From contig JAHWKU010000016.1 of the NCBI GenBank assembly GCA_019347715.1, forward strand, positions 1 through 44,461: a DNA stretch of 44,461 nt, read 5' to 3'. A model generated the notes under the pieces. The model saw only the letters and a program-made list of their open reading frames with translations, searched no databases and was not told the DNA's origin. Source of the stretch: Actinomycetota bacterium (GTDB lineage Bacteria; Actinomycetota; CADDZG01; JAHWKV01). Below are positions 8,965 to 17,612 of this stretch, one piece after another. The position numbers and the translations under genes were made by a program. Within the stretch, counting starts at the first letter, position 1; each line of letters opens with the position of its first letter.

Positions 8965-10151
8965 TCGCCGATCTCCCTTCCATTGCTGACTCGGTAGACG
9001 ATCACCCGGTTAGAGGCGATGCGTGCTAGAAACTTTTCTTCCTGATCTTCCGGCAGTGCTCCCGGTGCTTTTGCGTAGGAGGACGCCGATACGGCAACGA
9101 CGATCACCCTTGCCGATGCACCCTGGATCATCCCAATCGCTGCAGGAACTTCTTCGACGCAGCGCTGCGTCGTCGGAAAGATGAGAACGTGGGTGGAACG
9201 GCCCTGGACCTCGCCGATCATCTCTTCCGCTGTGCGAGAAAGGCCCCGGCTCCCGTCCGCTTCGAGCCCGGCCAGCCAGTCGAGCATGTCGTTTCTGCCG
9301 GGTTCAAACAGGTGCTCGGTCCCCCGTTTGGTATCACAGAAAAGCTGCGCTGGATGACCGACGTCAAGCGCATAGTTGACCAGAGAAGCGGCACAGGACA
9401 CCGCGTCTTCGAATGCGGTATGCGGTTCCTTTCCGACGGTCGGGCCCGAATCGATCCAAACTCCCATCCTCGACGCAGGCTGATCTTCATACTCGCGCAC
9501 CAGCAAGCGGCCGGTGCGAGCGCTCGAACGCCAGTGGACGTGGCGGAGGCTGTCTCCGGCCCGGTGCTCTCTGATGCCGAAGAACTCGAAGCCGGCACCC
9601 CTCCTGCGCCGGTCGTGGAACGGTTCGTTCGGCGAGCTCGCAGCCTCGAGCAGCGGAAACCCATTCAAGGCCGCCCATCTCGGGTGCACGATCATCCGGG
9701 ATACAACGTCTACGCGGCGCCGCGCGATCCCTACCCCGAACGGAAAGCGCGTCTCGAGAACAAGGGGCGCGTCTTCATAGATTCCGCGCCTTGTCAGTTC
9801 GATCGAATAAGGGACCTCGAGTGTCGAGCCACCCGCAAGGTTCTCGATCACAAATCGCTCACCACCCATGAACAGATCATTGCCGGTTATTCCGCTTTTG
9901 GACCCGGAAGAAAGATTCTGGAACTCGATGGTGACCTCGGCTCGGTCGCCAACCCGTCCGGCCGAAGGAACTTTTCTCCGGACTTCGATCTTCCTTGTGA
10001 TCTGTGAAGGAATGATGAGCCCTGCAACGACCACTCCAGCCATCGAGGCTCCCAGGACATAGAGCCATCCGGATTGAATGTTGCTTCCGACCAGGAAGAT
10101 GAGAAGGGCGGATCCCGCAAGTGCGAACGCCTTCTTCGTTGGCCTCGCCAT
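8937..10151 (-). CDS. DUF58 domain protein
   Basis: A 404-residue protein with two N-terminal membrane helices (about 10-50) and a DUF58 domain. The hallmark segment is [35 protein letters not shown] (split here as [20 protein letters not shown] and [10 protein letters not shown]). DUF58 proteins resemble von Willebrand factor A folds and are usually encoded next to MoxR ATPases, which may act on them as chaperones. The ATG at 10151 directly abuts the TAG of the MoxR gene (TAGATG), and its 3' end overlaps the transglutaminase start. This indicates one operon. The precise role is unknown. Confidence 0.92.
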   Translation of the reverse strand: MARPTKKAFALAGSALLIFLVGSNIQSGWLYVLGASMAGVVVAGLIIPSQITRKIEVRRKVPSAGRVGDRAEVTIEFQNLSSGSKSGITGNDLFMGGERFVIENLAGGSTLEVPYSIELTRRGIYEDAPLVLETRFPFGVGIARRRVDVVSRMIVHPRWAALNGFPLLEAASSPNEPFHDRRRRGAGFEFFGIREHRAGDSLRHVHWRSSARTGRLLVREYEDQPASRMGVWIDSGPTVGKEPHTAFEDAVSCAASLVNYALDVGHPAQLFCDTKRGTEHLFEPGRNDMLDWLAGLEADGSRGLSRTAEEMIGEVQGRSTHVLIFPTTQRCVEEVPAAIGMIQGASARVIVVAVSASSYAKAPGALPEDQEEKFLARIASNRVIVYRVSNGREIGECLADPYLS

Positions 10152-11096
10152 CTACTGGGTTGGAACTGGAATCTGTTTCAGAAGGTCGTTGATTATCTTT
10201 CTTCCGGCCCCCGGGCCCAGTCGCAGCTGAGGCTTCAGCACTACCCGGTGGCCGAGGACCATGGGCGCCACAGCCTTGATGTCGTCTGGGAGAACGTAGT
10301 CGCGGCCCTGGACGAGTGCCCGGGACTGAGCCACGCGGATGAGCCCGAGGCTTCCTCGGGGGCCGGCCCCCAGGATCAGATCAGGATGGGTTCGAGTGGC
10401 GCCGGCGAGGGCGACGGCATATTCGACGACAGGGGCCTCGACTTTCGTCTCTCGCACTCGAGCCTGGATCTCTTCGATCTCCGAAAGCGACACGACCGGC
10501 TGGAGATGGTCTAAAGGATGCTCCATCAGTTGCTCTTGAACGACCTTTCTCTCGTCACCCGCTGCCGGATATCCGATCGAAAGGGCGATGAGGAAGCGAT
10601 CGAGCTGCCCCTCGGGCAGTGGATATGTGCCGTGATACTCCAGCGGGTTTTGAGTCGCGATGACGAAAAACGGCGTTGGCACGACTCTCGATACCCCCTC
10701 TGCCGTAACCTGCCGCTCTTCCATCGCCTCGAGAAGTGCCGACTGGGTCCTTGGCGTCGTGCGGTTCACTTCGTCGACGACAACGATGTTGGCGAAGATC
10801 GGCCCCGGGATGAACTCGAATTCCCGATTGGACTGGTGATAGATGGCCACGCCGGTGATGTCGGACGGGAGGAGGTCGGGGGTCGCCTGAACTCGCTTGA
10901 AGACCGCGTCGATAGAACGAGCGATGGATTTTGCCAGCATCGTTTTCCCTACGCCCGGAGCATCCTCGATCAATAGATGACCGTCTGAAGCGAGAGCGAG
11001 CACCGCTGCTTCCACGACGCGCGGTTTACCTCTTATGACTTGCTCGACGTTGGCGATGATGCGTCCCAACGCCTCTACTGCACCGAGTCGATCCAT
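10152..11096 (-). CDS. MoxR-family AAA+ ATPase
   Basis: A 314-residue AAA+ ATPase of the MoxR type. Walker A is GVGKTMLAKSIA (about residues 45-56). Walker B is VVDEVNRTTPRTQSALLEAMEE, with the MoxR-typical DEVNR. Sensor 1 (FFVIATQNPLEYHGTYPLPEGQ, in two parts IATQNPLEYHG and YPLPEGQLDRFL) is also present. MoxR proteins are thought to act as chaperones in assembling or activating partner complexes that contain VWA- or DUF58-type proteins. It is the first gene of the trio with DUF58 and the transglutaminase. An AAGGCGG about 11 bases upstream of the ATG may be its ribosome site. Confidence 0.94.
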   Translation of the reverse strand: MDRLGAVEALGRIIANVEQVIRGKPRVVEAAVLALASDGHLLIEDAPGVGKTMLAKSIARSIDAVFKRVQATPDLLPSDITGVAIYHQSNREFEFIPGPIFANIVVVDEVNRTTPRTQSALLEAMEERQVTAEGVSRVVPTPFFVIATQNPLEYHGTYPLPEGQLDRFLIALSIGYPAAGDERKVVQEQLMEHPLDHLQPVVSLSEIEEIQARVRETKVEAPVVEYAVALAGATRTHPDLILGAGPRGSLGLIRVAQSRALVQGRDYVLPDDIKAVAPMVLGHRVVLKPQLRLGPGAGRKIINDLLKQIPVPTQ

Positions 11097-11173
11097 CGAA
11101 CGATTATCCGCCTTGAAAGTTTCTATTTAGGTCGGCTGCTGGGGCCCAGAGATTGATCCCACGGCTGAGTTGC

Positions 11174-12385
11174 CTAGCGATAAAACTGCATGGGATCGAC
11201 CGGATCCCCGTTGATCCTCGTTTCGAAATGAAGATGGGGGCCCGTGCAATATCCAGAGCATCCGACAGCTCCGACGTTCTGTCCGCGGCTCACTTTTGTT
11301 CCGCTTCCGACGCTCACCGAAGAAAGGTGGGCATACAGAGTTGCCAGAGCACTTCCGTGATCGATGATGACCGTGAGCCCGTACCCACTTCGGGTTCCGG
11401 CCCAAACGACTGTGCCTGCCTCGGCTGAGACCACCGGGGCCCCCAACTTGCACCCGATGTCTATACCGGAGTGGAAACGGCGATCCTGAAAGATCGGATG
11501 CGTGCGATATCCATATGAAGAGGTAGTGGAGCCCGTGCAAGGCCATGCCAGCTTCTTGCCTCCGCCGGCCTGCCACACCTGGCCCTTCTGACGAGACCGA
11601 AGCATTGCGGCGATGGAGCTTGACTCTCTTCTCAGCTGGTCCATCGCCTTCAGGTAGGCGGCCTTTTCCGACTGGACCTGCTTTAAGTTCTGCTGACCTT
11701 GGTTGATAAGGCCGCTTAGCTCACTCCTGGCGCCCTGGAGCTGCCCTTTTCTTTTGGCGACTTCAGACTTCTCGGCTTCGATCAGAGCCTTCTGCGCGGT
11801 GATGCCATCCCTTCTTTGAGTGACTTCCTCGCGTGCCCTGGTCAGCTGGCCGCTCAGCCGTTCGACGGCTTCGAGACGGGAACGATCTTCCGAGACAACT
11901 CCCCGGACATACGACAGGCGATTCAAGAATCCCCGGAAGTCCTCTGAGGAGATCAGCATCTCGAGGTAGATCCCGGTGCCGTGCTTGTACGTGGCCGCGG
12001 CCCGCTTGTCCAAGCGGCTCTTCATGTCGTCAACCCTTTTCAGGGTGGCCCCAAGGGTTTCCTCGACAGAAAGCAATTCCATTCTTGCCAGCCCGAGCTC
12101 GGCTTCAGCCTGAGCGATCCTTTGCTCGGCCAAGGCAATCTCCAAGGTCAGGCGGGAGATGTCTCGTTCCACGGCGAACTTGCGGCTGGAGTTGGCTGCA
12201 ATCTCCCCGGAGATGCTCTTGGCTTTGCGGTCGGCCTCGTTGATCTTTTCCTGCAGAGTCTTGCGTTCTTGCTCGATCTGGCGGATCCGCTCGCTCGACT
12301 GCGCGCCGGCAGGGCCATCCCCGACAAAGACCGGGGTGAGGGCTAAAACGATCACTATGACTAACAGACGCCCCAAAAGTCTCAT
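11174..12385 (-). CDS. M23 murein hydrolase / activator, EnvC-like
   Basis: A secreted peptidoglycan-associated protein of 403 residues. The signal peptide occupies residues 1-27 (LLVIVIVLALTPVFV). A long coiled-coil of about 220 residues follows (SERIRQIEQERKTLQEKINEAD and on), then a C-terminal M23 (LytM) domain. The zinc-site residues are intact: HSGIDIG, LYAHLSS and GPHLHFE. This suggests an active endopeptidase rather than a degenerate EnvC-type activator. Its place directly after ftsE-ftsX on the same strand matches the known circuit in which FtsEX transmits ATP hydrolysis to a coiled-coil hydrolase at the septum. A partial palindromic repeat lies in the 142-base gap to ftsX. Confidence 0.93.
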   Translation of the reverse strand: MRLLGRLLVIVIVLALTPVFVGDGPAGAQSSERIRQIEQERKTLQEKINEADRKAKSISGEIAANSSRKFAVERDISRLTLEIALAEQRIAQAEAELGLARMELLSVEETLGATLKRVDDMKSRLDKRAAATYKHGTGIYLEMLISSEDFRGFLNRLSYVRGVVSEDRSRLEAVERLSGQLTRAREEVTQRRDGITAQKALIEAEKSEVAKRKGQLQGARSELSGLINQGQQNLKQVQSEKAAYLKAMDQLRRESSSIAAMLRSRQKGQVWQAGGGKKLAWPCTGSTTSSYGYRTHPIFQDRRFHSGIDIGCKLGAPVVSAEAGTVVWAGTRSGYGLTVIIDHGSALATLYAHLSSVSVGSGTKVSRGQNVGAVGCSGYCTGPHLHFETRINGDPVDPMQFYR

Positions 12386-12478
12386 AAGCCCACGAACCTA
12401 TCATCAGTTAACAGCTATGGCAGAACCCCCCATAAGGATTCGGCCAATTCCGCCATCCGCTTGAGACCCCTCTTACCT

Positions 12479-12510
12479 GGAGGCGCGACTCACAGAATCT
12501 GGAAATTTCC
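12479..12510. repeat. Palindromic element, family 2 (half copy)
   Basis: GGAGGCGCGACTCACAG (12479-12495) followed by AATCTGGAA, identical to the left half of the full copy at 41538-41596. The right arm is missing. It lies between ftsX and the M23 gene. The rest of the 12386-12527 gap shows no gene. Confidence 0.85.
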
Positions 12511-12527
12511 TGCTGCGTAGCGGGTGC

Positions 12528-13409
12528 CTAGACCTCGAGGAAACGGCGGAGAGCCAGCGTGGAGCCAATCGCTCCCACCACGACCCCCACACCCATGAGC
12601 ACCAGAGATATCCGTACGATGTCGTCGAGGCCTACCGTCACAGGCAGAAACGGAATAGCCCCCTGGAAGCGATCGAGGGCAAATACCTTGCCAGCGAAGA
12701 TGATCACCGAGGCGATGACGGCTCCGAAGAGCGCTTCGGCTATCCCCTCGAAGATGAAAGGAATCCTCACGAACCAGTTTGTCGCCCCCACCAGCTTCAT
12801 GATTCCGATCTCACGGCGGCGTGCATAGATTGCGAGTCGGATGGTGTTGGCGATCAGGAGGACCGCCGCGGCCAAAAGAATGATCGTGAAGACAAACATC
12901 ACGGTCTGGAACACTCCGGTGAGCCGCAGAAGCTTTTTGACCGCGTCGCCCCCGAACGTCACTTCATCAACTCCAGGCCGGCCGTCGATGCGAGTCTTGA
13001 CCGCCTCGGACTTGTTGGGATCGACCAGCTTGATGCGGAAGTTTGCCGGCATAACGTCAGGGCTCACGTTCTCGGTGAGAGTCGGAGAGTCCTTGAACAT
13101 CTCCCGGTACTCTTCGTAAGCCTGCTCTTTCGAGACGTAGAAGACCTGATCGACCTCTGGCATGCCGGTGATAGCGGCTTGCAGCTCTTTGGTTTGCTCT
13201 GGGGTGATGTCTTCGCGAAGGAAAACGCTCAGCTCGACCTTCCCTTCCCACTCACCGGTAACCTGAGTGACTACCTCCCTCATAACCATCACACCGCCGA
13301 GCAAGAACAGACTCACCGCCACGGTGGAGATGGCCGCGAGAGTCATCAGAAGATTCCTGCGAAGATTCGCAAAGGTCTCACTCATGAAATAACGAAATCT
13401 CGAAAACAT
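12528..13409 (-). CDS. ftsX: Cell division protein FtsX
   Basis: The membrane partner of FtsE in the FtsEX division complex, which couples ATP hydrolysis to activation of peptidoglycan hydrolases. The 293 residues have the standard layout: N-terminal cytoplasmic segment, helix 1 (about 20-45, AAISTVAVSLFLLGGVMV), an extracytoplasmic loop of about 110 residues that binds the hydrolase, then three more helices (about 165-190, 215-240, 265-285). The RRREIGIMKLVGAT loop typical of FtsX/FtsE contact is present. The gene begins 11 bases after ftsE, with GAGAG just before the ATG. Confidence 0.95.
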   Translation of the reverse strand: MFSRFRYFMSETFANLRRNLLMTLAAISTVAVSLFLLGGVMVMREVVTQVTGEWEGKVELSVFLREDITPEQTKELQAAITGMPEVDQVFYVSKEQAYEEYREMFKDSPTLTENVSPDVMPANFRIKLVDPNKSEAVKTRIDGRPGVDEVTFGGDAVKKLLRLTGVFQTVMFVFTIILLAAAVLLIANTIRLAIYARRREIGIMKLVGATNWFVRIPFIFEGIAEALFGAVIASVIIFAGKVFALDRFQGAIPFLPVTVGLDDIVRISLVLMGVGVVVGAIGSTLALRRFLEV

Positions 13410-13420
13410 CTCTCGGCCCC

Positions 13421-14110
13421 CTAAGTTCCTTCGATGCCGTACACGCCGCGCTGCTGGTCTCTGACGATCTTGCCGTTTTCCAATTCAACCACTCGCTTCC
13501 GGAGCTGGTTCACGATCGCGTGATCGTGAGTTGCCATCACGACCGTCGTGCCCGTTCCGTTAATCCTTTCGAGAAGTTTCATGATGTCGGCAGAGGTGTT
13601 GGGGTCGAGGTTGCCCGTGGGCTCGTCGGCGAGAAGGATCGGCGGCCGATTGACCATCGCTCTGGCGATCGACACTCGCTGCTGCTCACCACCCGATAGC
13701 TCATCGGGACGATTCTCCACCTTCCCAGAGAGGCCCACTAAGTCGAGCATCTGCGGCACCCGCTCATGGATCACATGCTTGGGGCGACCAATCACCTCGA
13801 GTGCAAAGGCAACATTCTCGCTGACCGTCTTGTTTGGCAGCAGCTTGAAGTCCTGGAATACACAGCCGATGTTCCTGCGCAGATAAGGGACTCGCCAACT
13901 CGGGAGCTGGGCGATGTCCTTGCCGGCCACATAGATCCGGCCCTCGTTCGGCTCCTCCTCTTTGAGCAGGAGCCTGATGAAGGTCGACTTCCCCGAGCCA
14001 GAAGGGCCGACCATGAAAACGAATTCGCCCTTTTGGATGTCAAGGGAGACGTCGCGAAGCGCGACGACCGAATCCTTGTAGACCTTAGTTACGTTTTCGA
14101 CGCGGATCAT
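13421..14110 (-). CDS. ftsE: Cell division ATP-binding protein FtsE
   Basis: The ABC-type ATPase of FtsEX, 229 residues. Walker A is [11 protein letters not shown], the Q loop is [15 protein letters not shown], the signature is [15 protein letters not shown], Walker B is [12 protein letters not shown], and the H-loop is ATHDH. All are intact. It is the first gene of ftsE-ftsX-M23. A TATATA at 14115-14120 ends only 4 bases before the ATG on the minus strand. This would place transcription start at or next to the start codon, so the mRNA may be leaderless, a common arrangement in actinobacteria. Confidence 0.96.
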   Translation of the reverse strand: MIRVENVTKVYKDSVVALRDVSLDIQKGEFVFMVGPSGSGKSTFIRLLLKEEEPNEGRIYVAGKDIAQLPSWRVPYLRRNIGCVFQDFKLLPNKTVSENVAFALEVIGRPKHVIHERVPQMLDLVGLSGKVENRPDELSGGEQQRVSIARAMVNRPPILLADEPTGNLDPNTSADIMKLLERINGTGTTVVMATHDHAIVNQLRKRVVELENGKIVRDQQRGVYGIEGT

Positions 14111-14221
14111 CTTCTATATATGAAACCCGTTATTTGCGCGAAGGGCGGGATTTGGCCCTCAAAGCTAACAGAGATGGTGCCTGGCGGCTCGGATGCCTCC
14201 CGCACGTGATATCAATACACC
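14111..14221. promoter_or_regulatory. Divergent promoter region, ftsE / transketolase
   Basis: A 111-base gap between divergent starts. On the minus strand TATATA (14115-14120) is a plausible -10 for ftsE. On the plus strand TATCAA (about 14208-14213) is a plausible -10 for the transketolase GTG at 14222. Neither start has a strong ribosome site, and both fit leaderless initiation. No consensus -35 is evident for either. Confidence 0.35.
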
Positions 14222-15055
14222 GTGAGCGAGAGATCAACCCAAGAGCTCCAGGAAATAGCCAAAAAAATCAGGAAAAACATCCTGGCGGCGACTACCGAGG
14301 CTGGATCCGGTCATCCATCCAGTTCGCTGTCCGGAGTCGAAGTCGCCACGATGCTTTATTTCGGGGGAGTTTTGCGTCATGACCCTAAGCGCCCCGAATG
14401 GCCAGATAGGGACAGGTTCATCCTTTCCAAGGGTCACGCAGCCCCCCTTCTGTACTCGGTCCTTGCTGAAGCTGGCTATTTCTCGACCGACGACCTTCTG
14501 ACGCTGCGGAAATTCGGCTCTCCTCTCGAAGGGCATCCCAACATGCGCAGGTTGCCCGGGGTAGAAGCTTCCACAGGATCTCTCGGACAGGGCCTTTCGA
14601 TAGGTATAGGCCACGCACTCGCTGCGAAGGTCGACGGCAAGGATTACCGGGTTTTCGTCATGCAGGGCGATGGCGAAACACAGGAAGGACAGGTCTGGGA
14701 GGCCAAGATGTTCGCCGGAAACCAGCAGCTCGACAACCTCACCTTGATCATCGATCGAAATCGCTACCAGCAGACCGGGAAAGTAGTCGAGATCGAAGAT
14801 CTCGATCCGCTTGCGGACAAGCTCACATCTTTCAAATGGGAAGTCACCGAGATCGACGGTCACGAGATGGATCAGGTCTCCAAGGCGTTCGACTGGGCCC
14901 GCGGAGTTTCAGGGAAGCCTCAGGCCATCCTGGCTTCAACCAAAAAGGGACGCGGGGTGAGCTTTCTGGAGAAGGAAGGCAACTATCACGGCAAGCCCGT
15001 GCCGAAAGAGGAGCTCGAGAAGGCATTCAAGGAAATCGAGGCGGGACTCTCATGA
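14222..15055 (+). CDS. Transketolase, N-terminal (thiamine diphosphate-binding) subunit
   Basis: The first half of a split transketolase, 277 residues. With the next gene it would transfer two-carbon ketol units in the pentose phosphate pathway. The ThDP/metal motif is visible as GDGETQEGQVWEAKMFAG and the following NRYQQ. The substrate-side histidines are in GHPSSSLSG and SKGHAAP. The start is GTG with no clear Shine-Dalgarno. The stop overlaps the next ATG by 4 bases (ATGA), indicating coupled translation of the two subunits. Confidence 0.95.
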   Translation: MSERSTQELQEIAKKIRKNILAATTEAGSGHPSSSLSGVEVATMLYFGGVLRHDPKRPEWPDRDRFILSKGHAAPLLYSVLAEAGYFSTDDLLTLRKFGSPLEGHPNMRRLPGVEASTGSLGQGLSIGIGHALAAKVDGKDYRVFVMQGDGETQEGQVWEAKMFAGNQQLDNLTLIIDRNRYQQTGKVVEIEDLDPLADKLTSFKWEVTEIDGHEMDQVSKAFDWARGVSGKPQAILASTKKGRGVSFLEKEGNYHGKPVPKEELEKAFKEIEAGLS

Positions 15056-15990
15056 GCTCGCGGCAGATGGGCCCCCCAACTCGCGATGCCTTCGGAGAAC
15101 GGCTGGCAGAGCTCGGTAAAAGCAACGATCGCATCGTCGTCGTTGATGGAGACGTCGCGGATTCCACCCGAACCAAAGAGTTTTTCAACCAGTTTCCCAA
15201 CCGGGCCTGGAACGTGGGCATCGCTGAGTCGAATCTTGTCGGAGTCGGCGCGGGCCTGGCGGCAGCGGGCAAGACTCCCGTAATCGCAAGCTTTGCCTGC
15301 TTCCTACTGTGTAACGCGTACGACCAGATCCGCATGGGCATCGCCTTTCCCGGTCTGAACGCAAAACTGGTTGGCAGCCACGGAGGGATCTCCCCTGGCG
15401 AAGACGGTCCTTCTCAGATGGCAGTCGAAGACGTGGCGCTCGCATGTGCCCTGGGAGGGTTCACAGTGATCGTTCCTGCAGACTCTGAATCTACCAAGGC
15501 ACTCACCAAAGCGATGATCGAGCACGACGGCCCGGTGTACATGCGTACCGGACGGCCCGATGCACCGGCGATCTACGACACGGAACCAGACGTGACACTC
15601 GGCCGTGCCATAACTGTTCGAGAAGGAAAAGACCTAACAATCATCGCCAATGGTCTGATGGTCGCCGAGGCCATGGATGCAGCCGAGGAGCTGGCCGCGT
15701 CCGGCACCGAGGCAAGGGTGCTCGACATGCACACAGTTAAGCCAATCGACGAGGATGCGATCTCCAAGGCTGCTTTGGAAACAGGACGCATCGTGGTAGC
15801 GGAAGAGCATTTTGCCCACGGAGCACTGGGAGCCGCGGTCGCCATGGTGGCCGGGAGGCGGGGGGCCGTCCCAATGGCGTTTGTGAATGTCGGCGACAGC
15901 TATTCCACTTCCGGCCAGCCGGATGAGCTCTTCAAGGATGCCGGCATCACCACAGCTGACATAGTCGCAGCCGCAAAATCGCTCCTGTAA
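15052..15990 (+). CDS. Transketolase, C-terminal (pyrimidine-binding) subunit
   Basis: The second half of the split transketolase, 312 residues. It carries the pyrimidine-binding domain (VVDGDVADSTRT, NVGIAESNLVGVGAGLA; the glutamate of GIAESN activates ThDP) and the C-terminal transketolase domain (LDMHTVKPIDEDAI, VVAEEHFAHGALG). The ATG at 15052 was chosen because it overlaps the upstream stop and starts right at the domain; the longer upstream reading is only the other frame of the first subunit. It converges on the cyclic-nucleotide-binding gene, with 7 bases between the stops. Confidence 0.95.
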   Translation: MSSRQMGPPTRDAFGERLAELGKSNDRIVVVDGDVADSTRTKEFFNQFPNRAWNVGIAESNLVGVGAGLAAAGKTPVIASFACFLLCNAYDQIRMGIAFPGLNAKLVGSHGGISPGEDGPSQMAVEDVALACALGGFTVIVPADSESTKALTKAMIEHDGPVYMRTGRPDAPAIYDTEPDVTLGRAITVREGKDLTIIANGLMVAEAMDAAEELAASGTEARVLDMHTVKPIDEDAISKAALETGRIVVAEEHFAHGALGAAVAMVAGRRGAVPMAFVNVGDSYSTSGQPDELFKDAGITTADIVAAAKSLL

Positions 15991-15997
15991 TTAGAGC

Positions 15998-16420
15998 TTA
16001 GTGAGTCAGATCCTTGGAAGTGTTCTCCCTCACCAGGCGCGCAAGCTCGGCCATCACCTTGCGAGCAATCTGGGGATGTTCTTCGAGTAAGGAGAGAAAG
16101 TTCCAGGACGACAGCGAGATCGCATCGACGAGACCGTCCGCAACCACCGTCGCGGATCGCTGTCCCTTGTCGAACATCGAGATAACCCCGAAATGGTCGC
16201 CCGCGCTGAGGCTGCCCCTCTTCCTTCCGCCCACGAGCACGCTGCAGCGTCCATTCAAAATGACGTACATGCGGCCCCCGCCCTGCCCCTGCTTGACTAT
16301 CTCCTTGCCCTCGACGAAGCGCTCCTCGCGGGTTTCGTCTGCAATCCGCTTTAGATCGCGCTTCGAAAGCCCTTCGAACAGATGTACCTTGCTTAAAGCA
16401 TCGATTTGGTTCTTCGCCAT
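15998..16420 (-). CDS. Stand-alone cyclic-nucleotide-binding domain protein
   Basis: 140 residues that form one CRP-type effector-binding domain (RDLKRIADETREERFVEGKE, a glycine-rich GQGGGRMYVILNG, GDHFGVISMFDKGQRSATVVA) plus a C-terminal helix. There is no helix-turn-helix. The phosphate-binding cassette region reads GDHFGVISMFDKGQRSATV. It has the R-S/T-A feature but lacks the usual FGE-(L/I)-(A/G)-L form, so cAMP binding is uncertain. An AGGAGGCGGGC precedes the ATG. A class III cyclase gene lies about 10 kb away in the same window, but nothing beyond that links the two. Confidence 0.85.
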   Translation of the reverse strand: MAKNQIDALSKVHLFEGLSKRDLKRIADETREERFVEGKEIVKQGQGGGRMYVILNGRCSVLVGGRKRGSLSAGDHFGVISMFDKGQRSATVVADGLVDAISLSSWNFLSLLEEHPQIARKVMAELARLVRENTSKDLTH

Positions 16421-16496
16421 GCCCGCCTCCTAAACTCAAACACCGCTTTGGCTGGGTGAAGGATACCCATACAGAGGGCCGGACACTAGAGCATCT

Positions 16497-17610
16497 CTAC
16501 TCTCTAGATATCAACCCCCGGCGACGTCTCAGCTCGGCCGCGATGAAGTCGTCGATTTCACCGTCGAGCACCGCTTCGACGTTTCCCTTCTCGAGCTCCG
16601 TCCGGCGATCCTTCACCATCTGATATGGGTGAATGACGTAAGAGCGGATTTGCGAACCGAAGCCGATCCCCATCTGCTCTCCGCGGATTTCCTCCAGCTC
16701 CTTCTGACGTTCTCTTCGCGCCATATCGGCAAGCCGCGCCGCCAGGATATTCATCGCCACGGCCTTGTTCTGCATCTGGGATCTTTCGTTTTGAACCGCA
16801 ACGACGATCCCGGTAGGAAGATGGGTGATACGAACCGCCGAGTCGGTCACGTTCACGTGCTGGCCCCCGGCTCCGGCCGACCGATAGGTGTCGATACGAA
16901 GGTCGTCGGCGTTGATCTCGGGGGCCTCTTCTTCTTCGATCACCGGCACGATGTCCAGGCTCGCGAAGGAGGTGTGACGTCGTGATGAGGAGTCGAAGGG
17001 AGAGATGCGCACGAGACGGTGCACTCCCCGTTCGGTCGACAACAGCCCATAGGCGAACCGGCCTTTGATCGTGAAGGTTGCGTGCTTGATTCCGGCCTCT
17101 TCGCCGGGAAGAACCTCGAGGAGTTCGGTCTCGAGGCCACGGCGTTCAGCCCAGCGCAAGTACATCCGCAAGAGCATGTTCGCCCAATCGCAGGACTCGG
17201 TGCCCCCCTCCCCGGCCTGGAGGCTGACGATGGCATCGTTCTCGTCGTAGTCTCCGGACAGCAGGGTCCGAACTTCCAGCGCGGCCAGATCGGATTCCAA
17301 TCCTGCCAGCGTCTTCTCGGCCTCCTTGAACGTAGCCTCGTCCTGTTCCTCCTGGGCGAGCGCGTAAAAGACCGTTACCTCCTCGAGCTTCTCGGCAAGG
17401 GCTTCGTACGTGCCGGTATCGTCCTCGAGACGCGAGAGAGCACTCATCGTGCTCTTTGCCTGTTGCGGATCGTCCCAGAAACCGGGGAGAGCTACCTGCT
17501 CGTGGAGCTCTGCCGCGCGCTTTCTCTTCCCCTCGATGTCAAAGGAACTCCTTTACTTCACCCAGCTTGCGCTGGGCCGTACCAATGCGATCCGAGAGAT
17601 CTTCGAACAT
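16497..17610 (-). CDS. prfB: Peptide chain release factor 2, with programmed +1 frameshift
   Basis: RF2 ends translation at UGA and UAA. The coding sequence starts at ATG 17610 and reads 23 codons to CTT TGA C at 17538-17544. A +1 shift there joins GAC and continues for 347 codons, giving 370 residues, the usual RF2 length. The catalytic GGQ is in SAGAGGQHVN, and the anticodon-like SPF motif is in ISPFDSSSRRHTSF, which favours RF2 over RF1. The gene starts 2 bases after the secA stop (TAG AG ATG), so the two are likely cotranscribed. Without recognising the frameshift it would wrongly appear to begin at an internal ATG (17447). Confidence 0.96.
17538..17555 (-). promoter_or_regulatory. Autoregulatory RF2 frameshift site
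   Basis: On the minus strand AAGGAG is followed by TTC CTT TGA C. The internal Shine-Dalgarno-like AGGAG and the slippery CTT before an in-frame TGA are the known RF2 feedback signal: when RF2 is scarce, slow UGA decoding favours the +1 shift. Spacing from AGGAG to CTT is close to that of the classic AGGGGG-TAT-CTT-TGA-C site. Confidence 0.92.
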
Positions 17611-17612
17611 CT

